This document shows, piece after piece, positions 36,108-49,954 of a DNA stretch of 61,184 nucleotides. The translations under genes were made by a program, and so were the position numbers. A model generated the notes under the pieces. The model did not search any database and was not told the origin of the DNA. It saw only the letters and a list, made by a program, of their open reading frames with translations. Source of the DNA: Gammaproteobacteria bacterium (GTDB taxonomy: Bacteria; Pseudomonadota; Gammaproteobacteria; Burkholderiales; Rhodocyclaceae); assembly GCA_029289235.1 (NCBI GenBank), contig JARFTZ010000013.1, positions 1 through 61,184 of the forward strand. The letters run 5' to 3'. The stretch's first letter is position 1; each line of letters opens with the position of its first letter.

Positions 36108-36548
36108 ATGAAACGATTTGCTCTTCTCGCTGCGGCGGCTTTTTTTGCCTTTTCGGCACATGCACAGATCTATCAATGGAAAGACGCCAGCGGAAAAACC
36201 GTGATTTCCGACAAACCTCCCGTCGGCGCCGTCCAGCAGCAAAAAACTCTTGGCGCGAGTTCGCCATCGACCAGCCCTGCGCAAAAGTCGCTCGCCGAAC
36301 GCGAGATGGAGTTCAAGCAGAGGCAGAAGGAGTCGCAGGACATCGCCGAAAAAAACCGCAAGGAAGAGGCTTCTGCGGCTGAAAAGCAGGAGAACTGCAA
36401 CAATGCCCGCAGACAGCTCCAGATGCTCGAATCCGGCGAACGTATTGCCTTGCGTGACGAAAAAGGTGAAAGATATTTCATGGAGGATGCCCAGCGCGAG
36501 CAGGAAATTGCGAAAGCGAGAAAGTTCCTCGAGTCGAGCTGTAAATAA
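36108..36548 (+). CDS. Secreted DUF4124 protein
   Basis: This encodes 146 residues. The signal peptide MKRFALLAAAAFFAFSAHAQ is followed by IYQWKDASGKTVISDKPPVG, the textbook DUF4124 opening (Y-x-W-x-D-x-x-G-x-x-x-x-S-D-x-P). The rest is a charged helical tail, likely a coiled coil (ASPSTSPAQ through EREMEFKQRQKESQDIAEKN), with a Cys near the end. Periplasmic, function unknown. It is divergent from guaB and has the same build as the AT-rich gene at 667. Confidence 0.8.
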   Translation: MKRFALLAAAAFFAFSAHAQIYQWKDASGKTVISDKPPVGAVQQQKTLGASSPSTSPAQKSLAEREMEFKQRQKESQDIAEKNRKEEASAAEKQENCNNARRQLQMLESGERIALRDEKGERYFMEDAQREQEIAKARKFLESSCK

Positions 36549-36692
36549 CCGCAACCTGCGTACAGCGCACATCACGGCGACTCGTCGTGATGCGGCAAGC
36601 TCCATTGCTGTCGAAACATTTGCTGGCCGCAAAATTGCTTAAGCCAGCCCGTTCCTTTATCCTTCGTGCTTTGCACTGGCCACCCCGCCCCC

Positions 36693-37493
36693 ATGAGCAT
36701 CATTCTGAAAAAACCCGAAGAGATCGAGAAAATGCGGGTCGCCTGCCGCCTTGCGGCCGAAGTGCTCGACTACATTGCGCCTTTCGTCAAGCCCGGCGTC
36801 ACCACCGGCGAACTGGACAAGCTTTGCCATGACTATATGGTCGACGTTCAGGGTTGCATCCCCGCCCCGCTAAATTACGCACCTTCCGGCTACAAGCCGT
36901 ATCCCAAATCGATCTGCACCTCGGTCAATCATCAGATCTGCCACGGCATTCCCGGCGAACGGCAGCTGAAAAACGGGGACATCGTCAATATCGATATAAC
37001 CACGATCAAGAACGGGTATCACGGCGACACCAGCCGGATGTTTATGGTCGGTGAAGCCTCGATCCAGGCGAAACGGCTGTGCGACGTGACTTTCGATTGC
37101 ATGTGGAAAGGAATCGAACAAGTGCGCCCCGGCGCCCATCTCGGAGATATCGGCCACGCCATCCAGCAATACGCGGAAGCGGCTGGCTTTTCCGTAGTGC
37201 GCGAGTTTTGCGGCCACGGGATCGGGGCCAGCTTTCACGAGGATCCTCAGGTCGTTCACTACGGACAGCCCGGCACCGGCGTTGTGTTGCGCCCGAACAT
37301 GATTTTCACGATCGAACCGATGATCAACGCCGGCAAGGCCGCGATCCGTACGCTCGCCGACGGGTGGACCGTCGTCACCAAGGACCACAGCCTCTCGGCG
37401 CAATGGGAACACACCGTTCTTGTCACCGACACGGGCTACGAGATTCTCACTGTTTCCGACGGGATGCGCCCGCCGCCTGAATGGATTGAATGA
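36693..37493 (+). CDS. map: Methionine aminopeptidase, type I
   Basis: This encodes 266 residues from ATG 36693 ([20 protein letters not shown]), the usual family start. Metal ligands are in place: the two Asp of [19 protein letters not shown], His in [13 protein letters not shown], Glu in FTIEPM and Glu in WEHTVLV. It removes the initiator Met from new proteins. glnD follows after four bases, the map-glnD order common in proteobacteria. Confidence 0.96.
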   Translation: MSIILKKPEEIEKMRVACRLAAEVLDYIAPFVKPGVTTGELDKLCHDYMVDVQGCIPAPLNYAPSGYKPYPKSICTSVNHQICHGIPGERQLKNGDIVNIDITTIKNGYHGDTSRMFMVGEASIQAKRLCDVTFDCMWKGIEQVRPGAHLGDIGHAIQQYAEAAGFSVVREFCGHGIGASFHEDPQVVHYGQPGTGVVLRPNMIFTIEPMINAGKAAIRTLADGWTVVTKDHSLSAQWEHTVLVTDTGYEILTVSDGMRPPPEWIE

Positions 37494-37497
37494 CCTC

Positions 37498-40077
37498 ATG
37501 AAACTCGATTCTGCAGCCCGATCAGATTTACTCTCCCGCTACAAGTCGAGGATTCAGAAAGGTCAGCAAGAACTGTGCGAGCAGTACAACCGGGATCCCG
37601 ATCCGGCCCGGCTGCTTTACGAACGCAGTCACCTGGTTGATGAAGTTTTGCGCGATCTTTGGGCGGAACTGCATTTTTCCGACGCCCTCGCGCTGGCAGC
37701 AGTTGGCGGCTATGGCCGGGGCGAGTTATGGCCCTATTCGGATATCGACCTGCTCATCCTGTTGCCCACAGACCCGGATGCCGTGCTGGCGGAACAATTG
37801 GAACAACTGGTCGGACTCTTCTGGGATGTCGGCCTGGAAATCGGCCACAGCGTCAGAACCGTCGAAGACTGTCTCAAGGAGGCCGAGGGTGATCTGACCG
37901 TGCAGACGGCGCTGGTCGAAGCACGCTTGATTGTCGGCAACTATGCGCTGTTCTGCCGGATGGTTTCGGAATTCAAGAACCACCTCGATCCCCAGGTGTT
38001 TTATCACACCAAGCGAATCGAACAGGAAGAACGCTACCGGCGCTATCACGAGTCACCCTACAGTCTTGAGCCGAATTGCAAGGACAGCCCGGGCGGACTG
38101 CGTGACCTGCAGACGATTCTCTGGATCGCCCAGGCAACGGGATATGGCAACAGCTGGAAAGACCTGAAACGGCACGGGTTCATTACCTATCAGGAAGAGC
38201 AGGGGCTGGAGCGACGGGAGCGATTTCTGCAGCAATTGCGTATTCATCTGCATTTCCATGCCCGGCGACGTGAAGACCGCTTGCTTTTCGACTACCAGAC
38301 GGCACTGGCCGAACAACTCGGCTTCGAAGCCACGCCGGCGAAGCGAGCCAGCGAACAACTCATGCAGGAGTACTACCGCACGGCCAAGACGATCATGCAA
38401 CTGAATACGATTCTGTTGCAGAACATGGGCGCCGCAATCTTCCCTCCGCCTGAGCAGGAACCGCAACCGATCAACGAGCGTTTCCAGAATGCGCACCAGC
38501 TGCTCGATGTCACCCACGAGCGGGTGTTCAGCGAACATCCGGAAGCCATGCTGGAGACATTCCTGATCATGGCGCAGCATTCGGAGCTGAAAGGTCTGAC
38601 GGCAAGGACGATCCGTTCGCTGTGGCGGGCGCGCAAGCTGATCGACGACGATTTTCGCAACAACCCGCTCAACAAGGAGCGGTTCATCGAGATATTCAAG
38701 CAGCAGCGCGGGGTACTCCACGAGTTGCGGCGCATGAACCAGTTCGACATTCTCGGCCGCTACCTGCCGAAGTTCGGGACGATCGTCGGGCAGATGCAGC
38801 ACGACCTGTTCCACGTTTACACCGTCGACCAGCACATCCTGCAGGTACTGCGCAACCTGCGCCGCTTTTCCGATACTGCCTTCACTCACGAGTATCCGTT
38901 CTGCAGCCAGTTGATCAGCGAGTTCGAGCGCCCCTGGCTCCTGTATATCGCCGCCCTCTTCCACGATATCGCCAAGGGGCGCGGAGGTGGCCATTCGGAG
39001 CTCGGTGCAATCGACGCGGAGGAATTCTGCCGCGAGCACGGGTTGTCGGAGGACGACTCGGAACTGATCGTCTGGTTGGTCAAGCATCATCTGGTGATGT
39101 CCAACGTCGCACAGAAACAGGACATCGCCGACCCGGACGTTGTCGCCGCATTCGCCAGGATAGCCAAGGACGAGCGCCATCTCACCGCGCTTTACCTGCT
39201 GACCGTATCGGATATTCGCGGCACCAGCCCGAAGGTCTGGAACTCCTGGAAAGGCCAGTTGCTGGAAGGCTTGTTCAACCAGACACGGCGTCTGTTGCTC
39301 TCCGGTGGCCAGGTTCCAGCGCAGGGCATCATCCAGGAACGCAAGGCCGAGGCGATTCGCCTGATGCTTTATCACGGCATCCACGAGTCTGCGCACGAGC
39401 AACTATGGAACCAACTGGATACCGCCTACTTCCTGCGCCATTCCTCGGAGGAAATCGCCTGGCACACGCGCGCATTGCACTACCGCATCAACAGCGAGGA
39501 GCCCGTCGTCAAGGCGCGTCTCAACCCCCACGGCGACGGCATCGAAGTCATGGCCTATACCCGCGACCAGCGCGATCTGTTCGCGCGCCTGGTCGGCTTC
39601 TTCGGCCGGGCCGGCTACAACATCCTGGATGCGCGCATCCACACGACGAAACACGGCTACGCCCTGGACAGCTTCATCATGCTTGACGTCACCGGGCGCG
39701 ACAGTGATCGCAGCATGATCAACTACATCGAGCATGAACTGAAAGACCGGCTGATCCACCAGGGACCACCGGAAGCTCCGGCCTCGGGACGGATATCGCG
39801 GCAGGTCAAGCATTTTCCGATTCAACCGCAGGTGACCATCGAAAACGACGAGAAAGGTGCGCAGTTTGTTCTCTCTGTCAGCGCCGCCGACCGGCCCGGG
39901 TTGCTCTACACGGTCGCCCAGGTACTCGCGACACACGGCGCCAACCTGCATACCGCGAAGATCGTGACCCTCGGCGAACGCGTCGAAGACACGTTCCTGA
40001 TCACCGACGGTGATCTTGGGGAGGCTACCAGCCGTATCAAGCTCGAAACTGAACTCTTGAATCGACTGAAGTCATAG
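37498..40077 (+). CDS. glnD: [Protein-PII] uridylyltransferase/uridylyl-removing enzyme
   Basis: This encodes 859 residues from ATG 37498. The nucleotidyltransferase motif is [19 protein letters not shown] at about residue 68. A central helical region follows, then an HD domain ([22 protein letters not shown]) for deuridylylation, and two ACT domains at the C-terminus ([20 protein letters not shown] and [20 protein letters not shown]). It senses glutamine and modifies PII, controlling nitrogen assimilation. All four parts look intact. Confidence 0.96.
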   Translation: MKLDSAARSDLLSRYKSRIQKGQQELCEQYNRDPDPARLLYERSHLVDEVLRDLWAELHFSDALALAAVGGYGRGELWPYSDIDLLILLPTDPDAVLAEQLEQLVGLFWDVGLEIGHSVRTVEDCLKEAEGDLTVQTALVEARLIVGNYALFCRMVSEFKNHLDPQVFYHTKRIEQEERYRRYHESPYSLEPNCKDSPGGLRDLQTILWIAQATGYGNSWKDLKRHGFITYQEEQGLERRERFLQQLRIHLHFHARRREDRLLFDYQTALAEQLGFEATPAKRASEQLMQEYYRTAKTIMQLNTILLQNMGAAIFPPPEQEPQPINERFQNAHQLLDVTHERVFSEHPEAMLETFLIMAQHSELKGLTARTIRSLWRARKLIDDDFRNNPLNKERFIEIFKQQRGVLHELRRMNQFDILGRYLPKFGTIVGQMQHDLFHVYTVDQHILQVLRNLRRFSDTAFTHEYPFCSQLISEFERPWLLYIAALFHDIAKGRGGGHSELGAIDAEEFCREHGLSEDDSELIVWLVKHHLVMSNVAQKQDIADPDVVAAFARIAKDERHLTALYLLTVSDIRGTSPKVWNSWKGQLLEGLFNQTRRLLLSGGQVPAQGIIQERKAEAIRLMLYHGIHESAHEQLWNQLDTAYFLRHSSEEIAWHTRALHYRINSEEPVVKARLNPHGDGIEVMAYTRDQRDLFARLVGFFGRAGYNILDARIHTTKHGYALDSFIMLDVTGRDSDRSMINYIEHELKDRLIHQGPPEAPASGRISRQVKHFPIQPQVTIENDEKGAQFVLSVSAADRPGLLYTVAQVLATHGANLHTAKIVTLGERVEDTFLITDGDLGEATSRIKLETELLNRLKS

Positions 40078-40091
40078 CACCGCTGCCGCGC

Positions 40092-40130
40092 ATTGGTTGC
40101 GGGAAGCGCCTGCACAACCAATATTTTGTT
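40092..40130 (+). terminator. Probable terminator after glnD
   Basis: ATTGGTTG at 40092-40099 pairs perfectly with CAACCAAT at 40115-40122 across a 15-base loop and is followed by ATTTTGTT. It lies between the convergent glnD and def genes. Confidence 0.55.
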
Positions 40131-40158
40131 GTGGAAGCGCTTGTTGCGCGGACGTGTT

Positions 40159-40692
40159 TTATTCGGCGTTGGAATCGAGTTGAGGAAAAAGCACGTCGGT
40201 AAAGCCGAACCGCCGAAAATCGGTCATGCGCATCGGGTAGAGCACCCCATCAAGATGATCGCATTCGTGCTGGACGACGCGGGCATGAAACCCATTCACG
40301 GTCCGGTCGATCGGACGTCCGAACTGGTCGAAGCCCTGATACCTGAGTTGCTGCCAGCGGGAAACGACACCGCGCAGGCCGGGAACGGAAAGACACCCCT
40401 CCCAGCCTTCTTGCGTTTCTTCCGATAGCGCCGTGAGCGTCGGGTTGATCAGGACGGTGCGCGGTACGCTCTCGGCGTCCGGATAACGCTTGCTGGCCTC
40501 GAAACCGAAGATCACCACGCGCAGTCCGACACCGATCTGCGGCGCAGCGAGGCCGACGCCCTCAAAGTGCCGCATGGTGTCCTCCATGTCGGAAAGCAGG
40601 CCACGCAACGCGGGCGTATCGAAGTCGACTACATCCCGAGCGCGCTCCCACAGGCGCGGGTCGCCCATTCTAAGAACAGGACGGATCGCCAC
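40159..40692 (-). CDS. def: Peptide deformylase
   Basis: This encodes 177 residues from a GTG at 40692, chosen because deformylases begin (M)[13 protein letters not shown]; the frame extends further upstream but inside the neighbouring gene. The three family motifs are present: [17 protein letters not shown] (metal Cys) and QHECDHLDG (metal His pair and catalytic Glu). It removes formyl groups from nascent proteins. It overlaps the phosphorylase gene upstream by 23 bases. It is apart from fmt, with which def is usually found, so a second def may exist elsewhere. Confidence 0.88.
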   Translation of the reverse strand: MAIRPVLRMGDPRLWERARDVVDFDTPALRGLLSDMEDTMRHFEGVGLAAPQIGVGLRVVIFGFEASKRYPDAESVPRTVLINPTLTALSEETQEGWEGCLSVPGLRGVVSRWQQLRYQGFDQFGRPIDRTVNGFHARVVQHECDHLDGVLYPMRMTDFRRFGFTDVLFPQLDSNAE

Positions 40693-41425
40693 AGCCGACC
40701 AGACTTTCGATGATGGAGCGTACATGCCCCATGGACTCCTGCAGGACGGCATCGATGGCGTCGAAACTGATTCCGTTCAGGCTGTCCGCCCTGCCCGCCG
40801 CATAGTTTGATACGACGTTGATGGCCGCGTAAGGCACGTTCAGCTCCCTCGCCAGAGCGGCTTCCGGCATGCCGGTCATGCCCACCACGTCGGCGCCATC
40901 GCGCTCGTAGCGGTTGATTTCCGCCGCCGTCTCGAGCCGGGGCCCCTGTGTGGCGGCATAGACCGCCGAGTCCTTGACCGCAACGCCAGTGAGTCCAGCC
41001 GCCTTGATCAACAAGGCGCGCAGTGCACCGTCGTAGGGTTCGGTGAAATCAATGTGCACGACCGCGCTGTCGCGCCCCTCGTGGTAGGTCATTTTCCGCC
41101 CCCAGGTGTAATCGAGAATCTGGTGCGGGATGATCAAATCGCCTGGTCGCAAGTCGGCCCGGATGCCGCCGACCGAGGCAACCGAAACGATGGCGGTCGC
41201 CCCCCGCTTGCACAACGCCCAGATGTTTGCCCGGTAATTCACCTCGTGCGGCGGGATGGTATGCCCATAGCCGTGCCGTGCGAGAAACGCCACGGGGTGA
41301 CCGCAAATCTGCCCGAAGGTTACCGCTCCGGACGGTTCGCCGTAGGGAGTACGCAGCACCTCGCGGTGCGACACGTCAAGATTGGCCAGTTGGGTCAATC
41401 CACTTCCGCCAATGACTGCCAGCAT
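40670..41425 (-). CDS. 5'-methylthioinosine (or methylthioadenosine) phosphorylase
   Basis: This encodes 251 residues from ATG 41425 ([17 protein letters not shown]). It belongs to the trimeric PNP/MTAP family: the phosphate loop [36 protein letters not shown] and [15 protein letters not shown]. Where human-type MTAP has Asp residues that read the adenine amino group (SxDYD), this protein has VVSNYAAG. The Asn suggests a 6-oxopurine, as in Pseudomonas methylthioinosine phosphorylase. The next gene upstream encodes a hypoxanthine phosphoribosyltransferase, which would reuse the product. The methylthio-sugar product goes to methionine salvage. Confidence 0.8.
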   Translation of the reverse strand: MLAVIGGSGLTQLANLDVSHREVLRTPYGEPSGAVTFGQICGHPVAFLARHGYGHTIPPHEVNYRANIWALCKRGATAIVSVASVGGIRADLRPGDLIIPHQILDYTWGRKMTYHEGRDSAVVHIDFTEPYDGALRALLIKAAGLTGVAVKDSAVYAATQGPRLETAAEINRYERDGADVVGMTGMPEAALARELNVPYAAINVVSNYAAGRADSLNGISFDAIDAVLQESMGHVRSIIESLVGCGDPSCS

Positions 41426-41427
41426 GC

Positions 41428-41976
41428 TTACTCTTCCTTCATCGCGTAAATGGCCTGCAGGTTGCGCCACTTGCCGCGCACATCCATGCCGAACCCGAAA
41501 ACGAAACGATCAGGCACGGTCAATGCGACGAAATCCGCCTGAATGGGCTTTGACTTGCCGTTCAGCTTGTCGGTCGCAACGGCGGTAAAGCAGGCCTTTG
41601 CACCCAGTTCCCGCAAGCGCTCGACGATGGCGGCCAAGGTCAGGCCCTCATCGAGAATATCGTCGAGAATCAGCACTGTGCGCCCCTCCACCGATGTCCA
41701 GGGGGCCGCACGCCAGGATAGTGCCCCACCGGACGTTTCCTTGCCGTAGCGGGTGACGTGCATGTAGTCGAAATCGAGAGGGAATTCCAGCTGGGTCATG
41801 AGTTGGCCGGCAAACGGCACACCGCCACTCATGACGCAGAGTACCAGCGGATTCGTTTCGCCCAGCTTTTCCGTGATTTCCCTTGCTACGCGACTCACCG
41901 CGGCCGAGACGGTTTCGGCCGTATGGATGACCTCCGCGTTGGCCAGAATCTCCCTTGCTTCCAGAATATCTGTCAT
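41428..41976 (-). CDS. hpt: Hypoxanthine-guanine phosphoribosyltransferase
   Basis: This encodes 182 residues of the purine PRTase family. The PRPP-binding loop is [20 protein letters not shown], with [17 protein letters not shown] near the N-terminus and [19 protein letters not shown] near the C-terminus. It converts hypoxanthine and guanine to IMP and GMP. It overlaps galU by four bases (ATGA) and precedes the phosphorylase gene by two, suggesting a purine salvage pair. Confidence 0.88.
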   Translation of the reverse strand: MTDILEAREILANAEVIHTAETVSAAVSRVAREITEKLGETNPLVLCVMSGGVPFAGQLMTQLEFPLDFDYMHVTRYGKETSGGALSWRAAPWTSVEGRTVLILDDILDEGLTLAAIVERLRELGAKACFTAVATDKLNGKSKPIQADFVALTVPDRFVFGFGMDVRGKWRNLQAIYAMKEE

Positions 41977-42845
41977 TCGTGTTCCAGTTGTTTAAGGTAA
42001 TTGGCGAATTCTTCGCCGACTTCGTGATGACGCTTGCCAAACTCGACGGTCGCCTGCAGATAGCCGAGCTTCGAGCCGCAATCGTAACGTGTGCCCTCAT
42101 AGCGATGGGCCAGAACCTGCTCCTCGCGTAGCAACGAGGCGATGCCGTCGGTCAGCTGGATTTCGCCGCCGGATCCGGGCGTCACGTTCTCCAGATGATG
42201 GAAGATGCGCGGCGTCAGGATGTAGCGCCCAACCACGCCGAGGGTAGATGGCGCTTCTTCGGGCCTGGGTTTCTCGACAATCGCCTCGATCCGTTCGATT
42301 CGCTCGGCGACAGATGCCGACTTGACGATACCGTAGCTGCGGGTGTCAGCCAGCGGCACATCGAGCACGCCGATCACCGAGCAGCGATAGTAGTCGAACA
42401 CGTCGACCATCTGCTTCATGACGGGAGGCTTGCCGTCGAGCAGGTCGTCGGCAAGCAGGACGGCGAACGGCTCATTGCCGATCACCGGCTTGGCGCAGAG
42501 GATCGCGTGACCGAGGCCGAGCGCTTCCGGCTGGCGGATGTAGATGCAATTGATGTTCTTCGGCAGCATGTTGTGGACGAACTCAAGCATTTCGGTCTTG
42601 TGCCGCAACGCCAGTTCGCTTTCCAGTTCGTACGCCTTGTCGAAATGATCCTCGATCGCCCGCTTCGTCCGGCCGGTAACGAAGATCATGTCGGTCACGC
42701 CAGCAGCTACCGCCTCCTCGACCGCATACTGGATCAGCGGCTTGTCAACGATCGGCATCATTTCCTTCGGACTGGCCTTGGTTGCCGGAAGAAAGCGGGT
42801 GCCGAGACCGGCGACGGGGAATACGGCTTTTCTGACCTGGCTCAT
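41973..42845 (-). CDS. galU: UTP-glucose-1-phosphate uridylyltransferase
   Basis: This encodes 290 residues. The N-terminal nucleotide-binding motif is [23 protein letters not shown], with [17 protein letters not shown] and [16 protein letters not shown] as further GalU signatures. It makes UDP-glucose from UTP and glucose-1-phosphate for glycans, including exopolysaccharide. It lies 12 bases after ligA on the same strand. Confidence 0.95.
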   Translation of the reverse strand: MSQVRKAVFPVAGLGTRFLPATKASPKEMMPIVDKPLIQYAVEEAVAAGVTDMIFVTGRTKRAIEDHFDKAYELESELALRHKTEMLEFVHNMLPKNINCIYIRQPEALGLGHAILCAKPVIGNEPFAVLLADDLLDGKPPVMKQMVDVFDYYRCSVIGVLDVPLADTRSYGIVKSASVAERIERIEAIVEKPRPEEAPSTLGVVGRYILTPRIFHHLENVTPGSGGEIQLTDGIASLLREEQVLAHRYEGTRYDCGSKLGYLQATVEFGKRHHEVGEEFANYLKQLEHE

Positions 42846-42857
42846 TCTTTGATCCTT

Positions 42858-46170
<3,313 letters not shown>

Positions 46171-46178
46171 TTTTCGTC

Positions 46179-49100
46179 CTAAACGATCTGTTCGCGCATC
46201 CGCAGCGCTTCTTCCATGTCTACTTCGACGATGCGCGAGACGCCCGATTCCTGCATTGTCACGCCGACCAGTTGCTGCGCCATTTCCATGGCGATCTTGT
46301 TGTGGCTGATGAACAGGAACTGGGTATTGGCCGACATGCGCCGCACCATCGCGCAAAAACGTTCGGTGTTGGTATCGTCCAGTGGCGCGTCCACTTCGTC
46401 AAGCAGACAGAACGGCGCCGGGTTGAGCTGGAACATGGCGAACACCAGCGCAATCGCCGTCAGCGCCTTTTCGCCGCCGGACAACAGGTGAATCGTCGAA
46501 TTCTTCTTGCCCGGCGGTTGAGCCATGACCTGCACGCCGGCATCGAGGATTTCCTCGCCGGTCATTATCAGCTTCGCTTCGCCGCCGCCGAACAGAATCG
46601 GGAACAATTCGCCGAAGCTGCGGTTGACCGCGTCGTAGGTCGACTGCAGCAAATCCCGCGTTTCCCGGTCGATCCGCCGGATGGCGTTTTCCAGCGTCTC
46701 CATCGCCTGCGTCAGGTCTTCCGATTGCGCATCGAGGAAGCCCTTGCGCTCGCGGGCGGATTCGAGTTCGTCCAGCGCCGCCAGGTTGACCGCGCCCAGT
46801 GCTTCGATCGAGCGTTGCAGACCGGTGATCGCGCCCTGCAACGGCCCGGGCCGTACCCCGACGAGTTCGGGCGTCAGGCTAGCCTCGTCGGCGTTGACTT
46901 CCTGGAGTTGGGCCGCCAGTTGCTCGACGTTGAGCGCAGCCGCCTGTTCCTTGAGCCGGAGTTCGCCGATCCGTTCCCGCAGCGGTTCGAGGCCGTGCTC
47001 GACCCGCATCCGCTGTTCTTCGAGCCCGCGCAATTCGTTCGTGGCCGCCTCCAGCGCGTCGCGGGCGGCAGCGAGCGCCTGTTCGCAGGCGACCCGCTGT
47101 TCGAGCGCGGCTTGCAGCTTGGGCTCAAGATCCTCCGCCTGCATGGCCACCGCATTTTCCTCGCAACGCGCCAGTTCCTCGACGATGCGGTCGATCTGCT
47201 TGCGCGCCAGGGCGCGGTTGTTGGTGGTTTCCTCGATCTTGCCGCGGCATTCGCGCTGAGAGAATTGCGCTTCGCGCAATTCGCGTTCGACGGCATTGAC
47301 GCGCTCACGTTCGTCGCGCAAGGCGCGCTCGGCCTGTTCCAGGCGCCCGAGGGCGCCGCTCATCGTCTGCTGCAGTTCGCGGATTTCTTCGCGCTGCGTT
47401 TCGATGGCTTCCTCGGCGATGAACAGTCGCTCGTTCTCGGCCTCTTCCTCGGCGGCCATTTCTTCGAACGCGGCATCGATCTGCGCCTGCCGCTCGCGGA
47501 AGCGATCCAGCGCCTGCGCGAGCTTGAGCGTCTCGACCTGGATGGCGTGCGCCTGTTCCTGCAGGTCGTCGAGCAGCTTCCGTGCCGACTGCAGGGCGTT
47601 CTGCGCATCCGTCGCCCGTGTTTCGAGTTCCGCCAGACGGCCCTGCTCTTCCTCGACCCGTTCCTCCAGTCCGGCAATCGTCTCCGCGAGTCCGTCGATT
47701 TCGCGCTGCCGTTCGAGCAGGCCGTGTTCCGCCGCATCGGCCGCGAACAACAGAACGCTCTGCCGGGTGACGATGTCGCCAGCGGGGGTCACGCAACAGG
47801 CGGACGGACTCAGGCTTTCCCGCCGCGCCAGAGCCTCGCTCAGGCTGGCGACGGCGAACACCTCGGCGAGCCATTCGTCGAGCACCGCCGACAGCACCGG
47901 ATTGTCGCAGCGGATACGGGCGCGCAGGCTGCCCTCGCCCGGCTCGGCAATCACCGCTTGCGGCAGCAGCAGCGTCAGCTTGCTGCCGGGGCGGTCCTTG
48001 CTCCACTGCGGATCGACCAGTTCTGCCGGCAGCGCGTTCAGGCGCTCGCGCAACACGGCTTCGACCGCATCCTCCCAGCCGGCCTCGACGTGCAGCGACC
48101 TCCACAGGGGGGCACGGTTGTCCAGGCGATGCCGGTGCAGCCAGTCGTTCAGTTTTCCGTCACCCTGCATGCGGCGCTGCAGCTGTTCCAGCGCCGCCCG
48201 ACGGGCGTGCGCCTCGGCGCGGTCCTTCTGCGCGTGCTGCACGCGTGCCATGATTTCCCGCCGTTGCTGGTCGAACGACGGCAGTTCCCGCTGGCGGTTC
48301 GCCACTTCCTCCTGTGCGTCGGCAATGCGTTCGCGCAGTTCGGCCAGCGTTTCCTGCTTGATTTCGTACGCTTCGGTATCGGGAAGCGGCAATGCGCCCC
48401 GCTCCTGCTGCAGCCGCTCGCGGCGGCCGGCGAGGATCTGCAGCGAGCGCTGGGCATGACCACGGTTGGCGATTTCGACTTGCAGGCGCTTGTCGGCCTG
48501 CGCCAGGTCGTTGCGCTGTGCGCCGACCTCGTCCTGCGCCGCGGCAAAAGCGTCCTCGGCCATCGGCAGGCGCTCCTGCTGCGCGGCGAGGCGCATCTCT
48601 CCCTGTTCGACGCGCTCGTCGGCCAGCAAGAGAAGTTCCTGCCAGCGTTCGTGCTCGGTCTCGAGCTTGTCGGACTGCGCTTCCCAATGGATCTTGTCTT
48701 CGGCGAGTTGGGCCAGCCGGGACTGGTACTCATGCTGCGATTCGCGGCGGTGGCGAATCTCCGCTTCCAGCCGCGCCACTTCGGCGTTGGCCGTAAACAG
48801 CGCGCTCTGGGCGGTGTGCAGGCCGTCGCTGGTAGCGAAGTGCCGCTCCCGGGTTTCCTCCAGCCGCGCCTCGGTTTCGCGCAAGGCGGCATTCTGCCCT
48901 TCGAGGCCCGTGACCGCGGCGTCGATCTCGTGCGCCAACCGCTCGCGTTCGGCCTGCGCCTCGTTGCGCTTGAGCAGCCAGAGCAGTTGCTGCTTGCGCG
49001 TCATCGCGTCGTGGTATTCGCGGTACTGCCGCGCGATCGCTGCCTGCCCTTCCAGACGCTCCATCTGCGAACCGAGTTCGGTGCGGATGTCCTCGACCCG

Positions 49101-49676
49101 GGTGAGGTTCTCGCGCGTGTCGGCGAGCCGTCCTTCGGTTTCCTTGCGCCGTTCCTTGTACTTGGTGACGCCAGCGGCTTCTTCGAGGAACACGCGCAAT
49201 TCGTCCGGCCGCGCTTCGATGATGCGCGAAATCGTCCCCTGCCCGATGATCGCGTAGGCGCGCGGGCCCAGGCCGGTGCCGAGGAACAGGTCGGTGATGT
49301 CCTTGCGCCGGACGTGCAGATTGTTGATGTAATACTCGGACTGCCCGTTGCGGGTCAACACGCGTTTGACCGACAACTCCGTGTATTGCGACCACTGCCC
49401 CGCGATGCGCCCGAGCGAATTGTCGAACACCAGTTCGACGGAGGCGCGCGACACCGCCTTGCGGGTACCCGAGCCGTTGAAAATGACGTCCTGCATCGAC
49501 TCGCCGCGCAGTTCCGAGGCCTTCGACTCGCCCAACACCCAGCGCACGGCGTCCATCACGTTGGACTTGCCGCAGCCATTCGGGCCGACGACGCCGACCA
49601 GTTGCCCCGGAAGAGCGATGGTCGTCGGGTCGACAAACGACTTGAAGCCGGCGAGTTTCAGTTTTGTCAGGCGCAT
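46179..49676 (-). CDS. smc: Chromosome segregation protein SMC
   Basis: This encodes 1165 residues from ATG 49676 (MRLTKLKLAGFKSFVDPTTI). The Walker A motif is GPNGCGKSNVMDAVRWVLGE near residue 32; two long coiled coils flank a hinge around 510-640; the C-terminal half has the ABC signature HLLSGGEKALTAIAL and Walker B FCLLDEVDAPLDD. It forms the condensin core with ScpA and ScpB (not in the window) to compact and separate chromosomes. Length is normal. Confidence 0.96.
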   Translation of the reverse strand: MRLTKLKLAGFKSFVDPTTIALPGQLVGVVGPNGCGKSNVMDAVRWVLGESKASELRGESMQDVIFNGSGTRKAVSRASVELVFDNSLGRIAGQWSQYTELSVKRVLTRNGQSEYYINNLHVRRKDITDLFLGTGLGPRAYAIIGQGTISRIIEARPDELRVFLEEAAGVTKYKERRKETEGRLADTRENLTRVEDIRTELGSQMERLEGQAAIARQYREYHDAMTRKQQLLWLLKRNEAQAERERLAHEIDAAVTGLEGQNAALRETEARLEETRERHFATSDGLHTAQSALFTANAEVARLEAEIRHRRESQHEYQSRLAQLAEDKIHWEAQSDKLETEHERWQELLLLADERVEQGEMRLAAQQERLPMAEDAFAAAQDEVGAQRNDLAQADKRLQVEIANRGHAQRSLQILAGRRERLQQERGALPLPDTEAYEIKQETLAELRERIADAQEEVANRQRELPSFDQQRREIMARVQHAQKDRAEAHARRAALEQLQRRMQGDGKLNDWLHRHRLDNRAPLWRSLHVEAGWEDAVEAVLRERLNALPAELVDPQWSKDRPGSKLTLLLPQAVIAEPGEGSLRARIRCDNPVLSAVLDEWLAEVFAVASLSEALARRESLSPSACCVTPAGDIVTRQSVLLFAADAAEHGLLERQREIDGLAETIAGLEERVEEEQGRLAELETRATDAQNALQSARKLLDDLQEQAHAIQVETLKLAQALDRFRERQAQIDAAFEEMAAEEEAENERLFIAEEAIETQREEIRELQQTMSGALGRLEQAERALRDERERVNAVERELREAQFSQRECRGKIEETTNNRALARKQIDRIVEELARCEENAVAMQAEDLEPKLQAALEQRVACEQALAAARDALEAATNELRGLEEQRMRVEHGLEPLRERIGELRLKEQAAALNVEQLAAQLQEVNADEASLTPELVGVRPGPLQGAITGLQRSIEALGAVNLAALDELESARERKGFLDAQSEDLTQAMETLENAIRRIDRETRDLLQSTYDAVNRSFGELFPILFGGGEAKLIMTGEEILDAGVQVMAQPPGKKNSTIHLLSGGEKALTAIALVFAMFQLNPAPFCLLDEVDAPLDDTNTERFCAMVRRMSANTQFLFISHNKIAMEMAQQLVGVTMQESGVSRIVEVDMEEALRMREQIV

Positions 49677-49761
49677 TAAACAGAACGCAGCCAGGAAGGC
49701 TGCGTACAAATTAAGGTCTCGAAAACAAGGTATGACGGCGACACCCACCCGCCGGGCCGCC

Positions 49762-49767
49762 TATAAT
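49762..49767 (+). promoter_or_regulatory. -10 element ahead of the queF remnant
   Basis: A perfect TATAAT lies 30 bases before the queF fragment ATG, in the region divergent from smc. A matching -35 at 17 bp spacing is not evident. It may now drive the UPF0149 gene downstream. Confidence 0.45.
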
Positions 49768-49796
49768 AGCATTTTGTTCCACCCACCGATTCAGCC

Positions 49797-49949
49797 ATGA
49801 CGCCCCAGCCTTCCAAGACGCTCGAAACCTTCCCCAATCCCGCGCCGCACCGCGATTTCCACATCCACATGGAAATCCCCGAATTCACCTGTCTCTGTCC
49901 CAAAACGGGACAGCCCGATTTTGACACCCAATCCAACGCACGGGGGTAA
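49797..49949 (+). pseudogene. queF: queF remnant (7-cyano-7-deazaguanine reductase N-terminus)
   Basis: A 50-codon frame reads [20 protein letters not shown], then [20 protein letters not shown] and [10 protein letters not shown] before TAA. Residues 1-42 match the QueF N-terminus exactly in style, including the nucleophile Cys34 in [12 protein letters not shown] and Asp41. Family members continue for about 80 more residues (NADPH- and nucleobase-binding parts); here these are wholly absent and the next gene starts five bases after the stop. The enzyme, which makes preQ1 for queuosine, cannot be functional from this copy. It looks like a clean deletion that kept the 5' end. A short expressed peptide is possible but unsupported. 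Confidence 0.8.
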
Positions 49950-49954
49950 GCACC

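Noticed and set aside
36560-36600. Hairpin CATCACG...CGTGATG after the secreted DUF4124 gene
   Set aside because: Imperfect inner pairing and no T run; not convincing as a terminator.
46272-49679. Very long plus-strand open frame opposite smc
   Set aside because: It mirrors the smc coding strand in a high-GC gene, with no recognisable domain and no start site.
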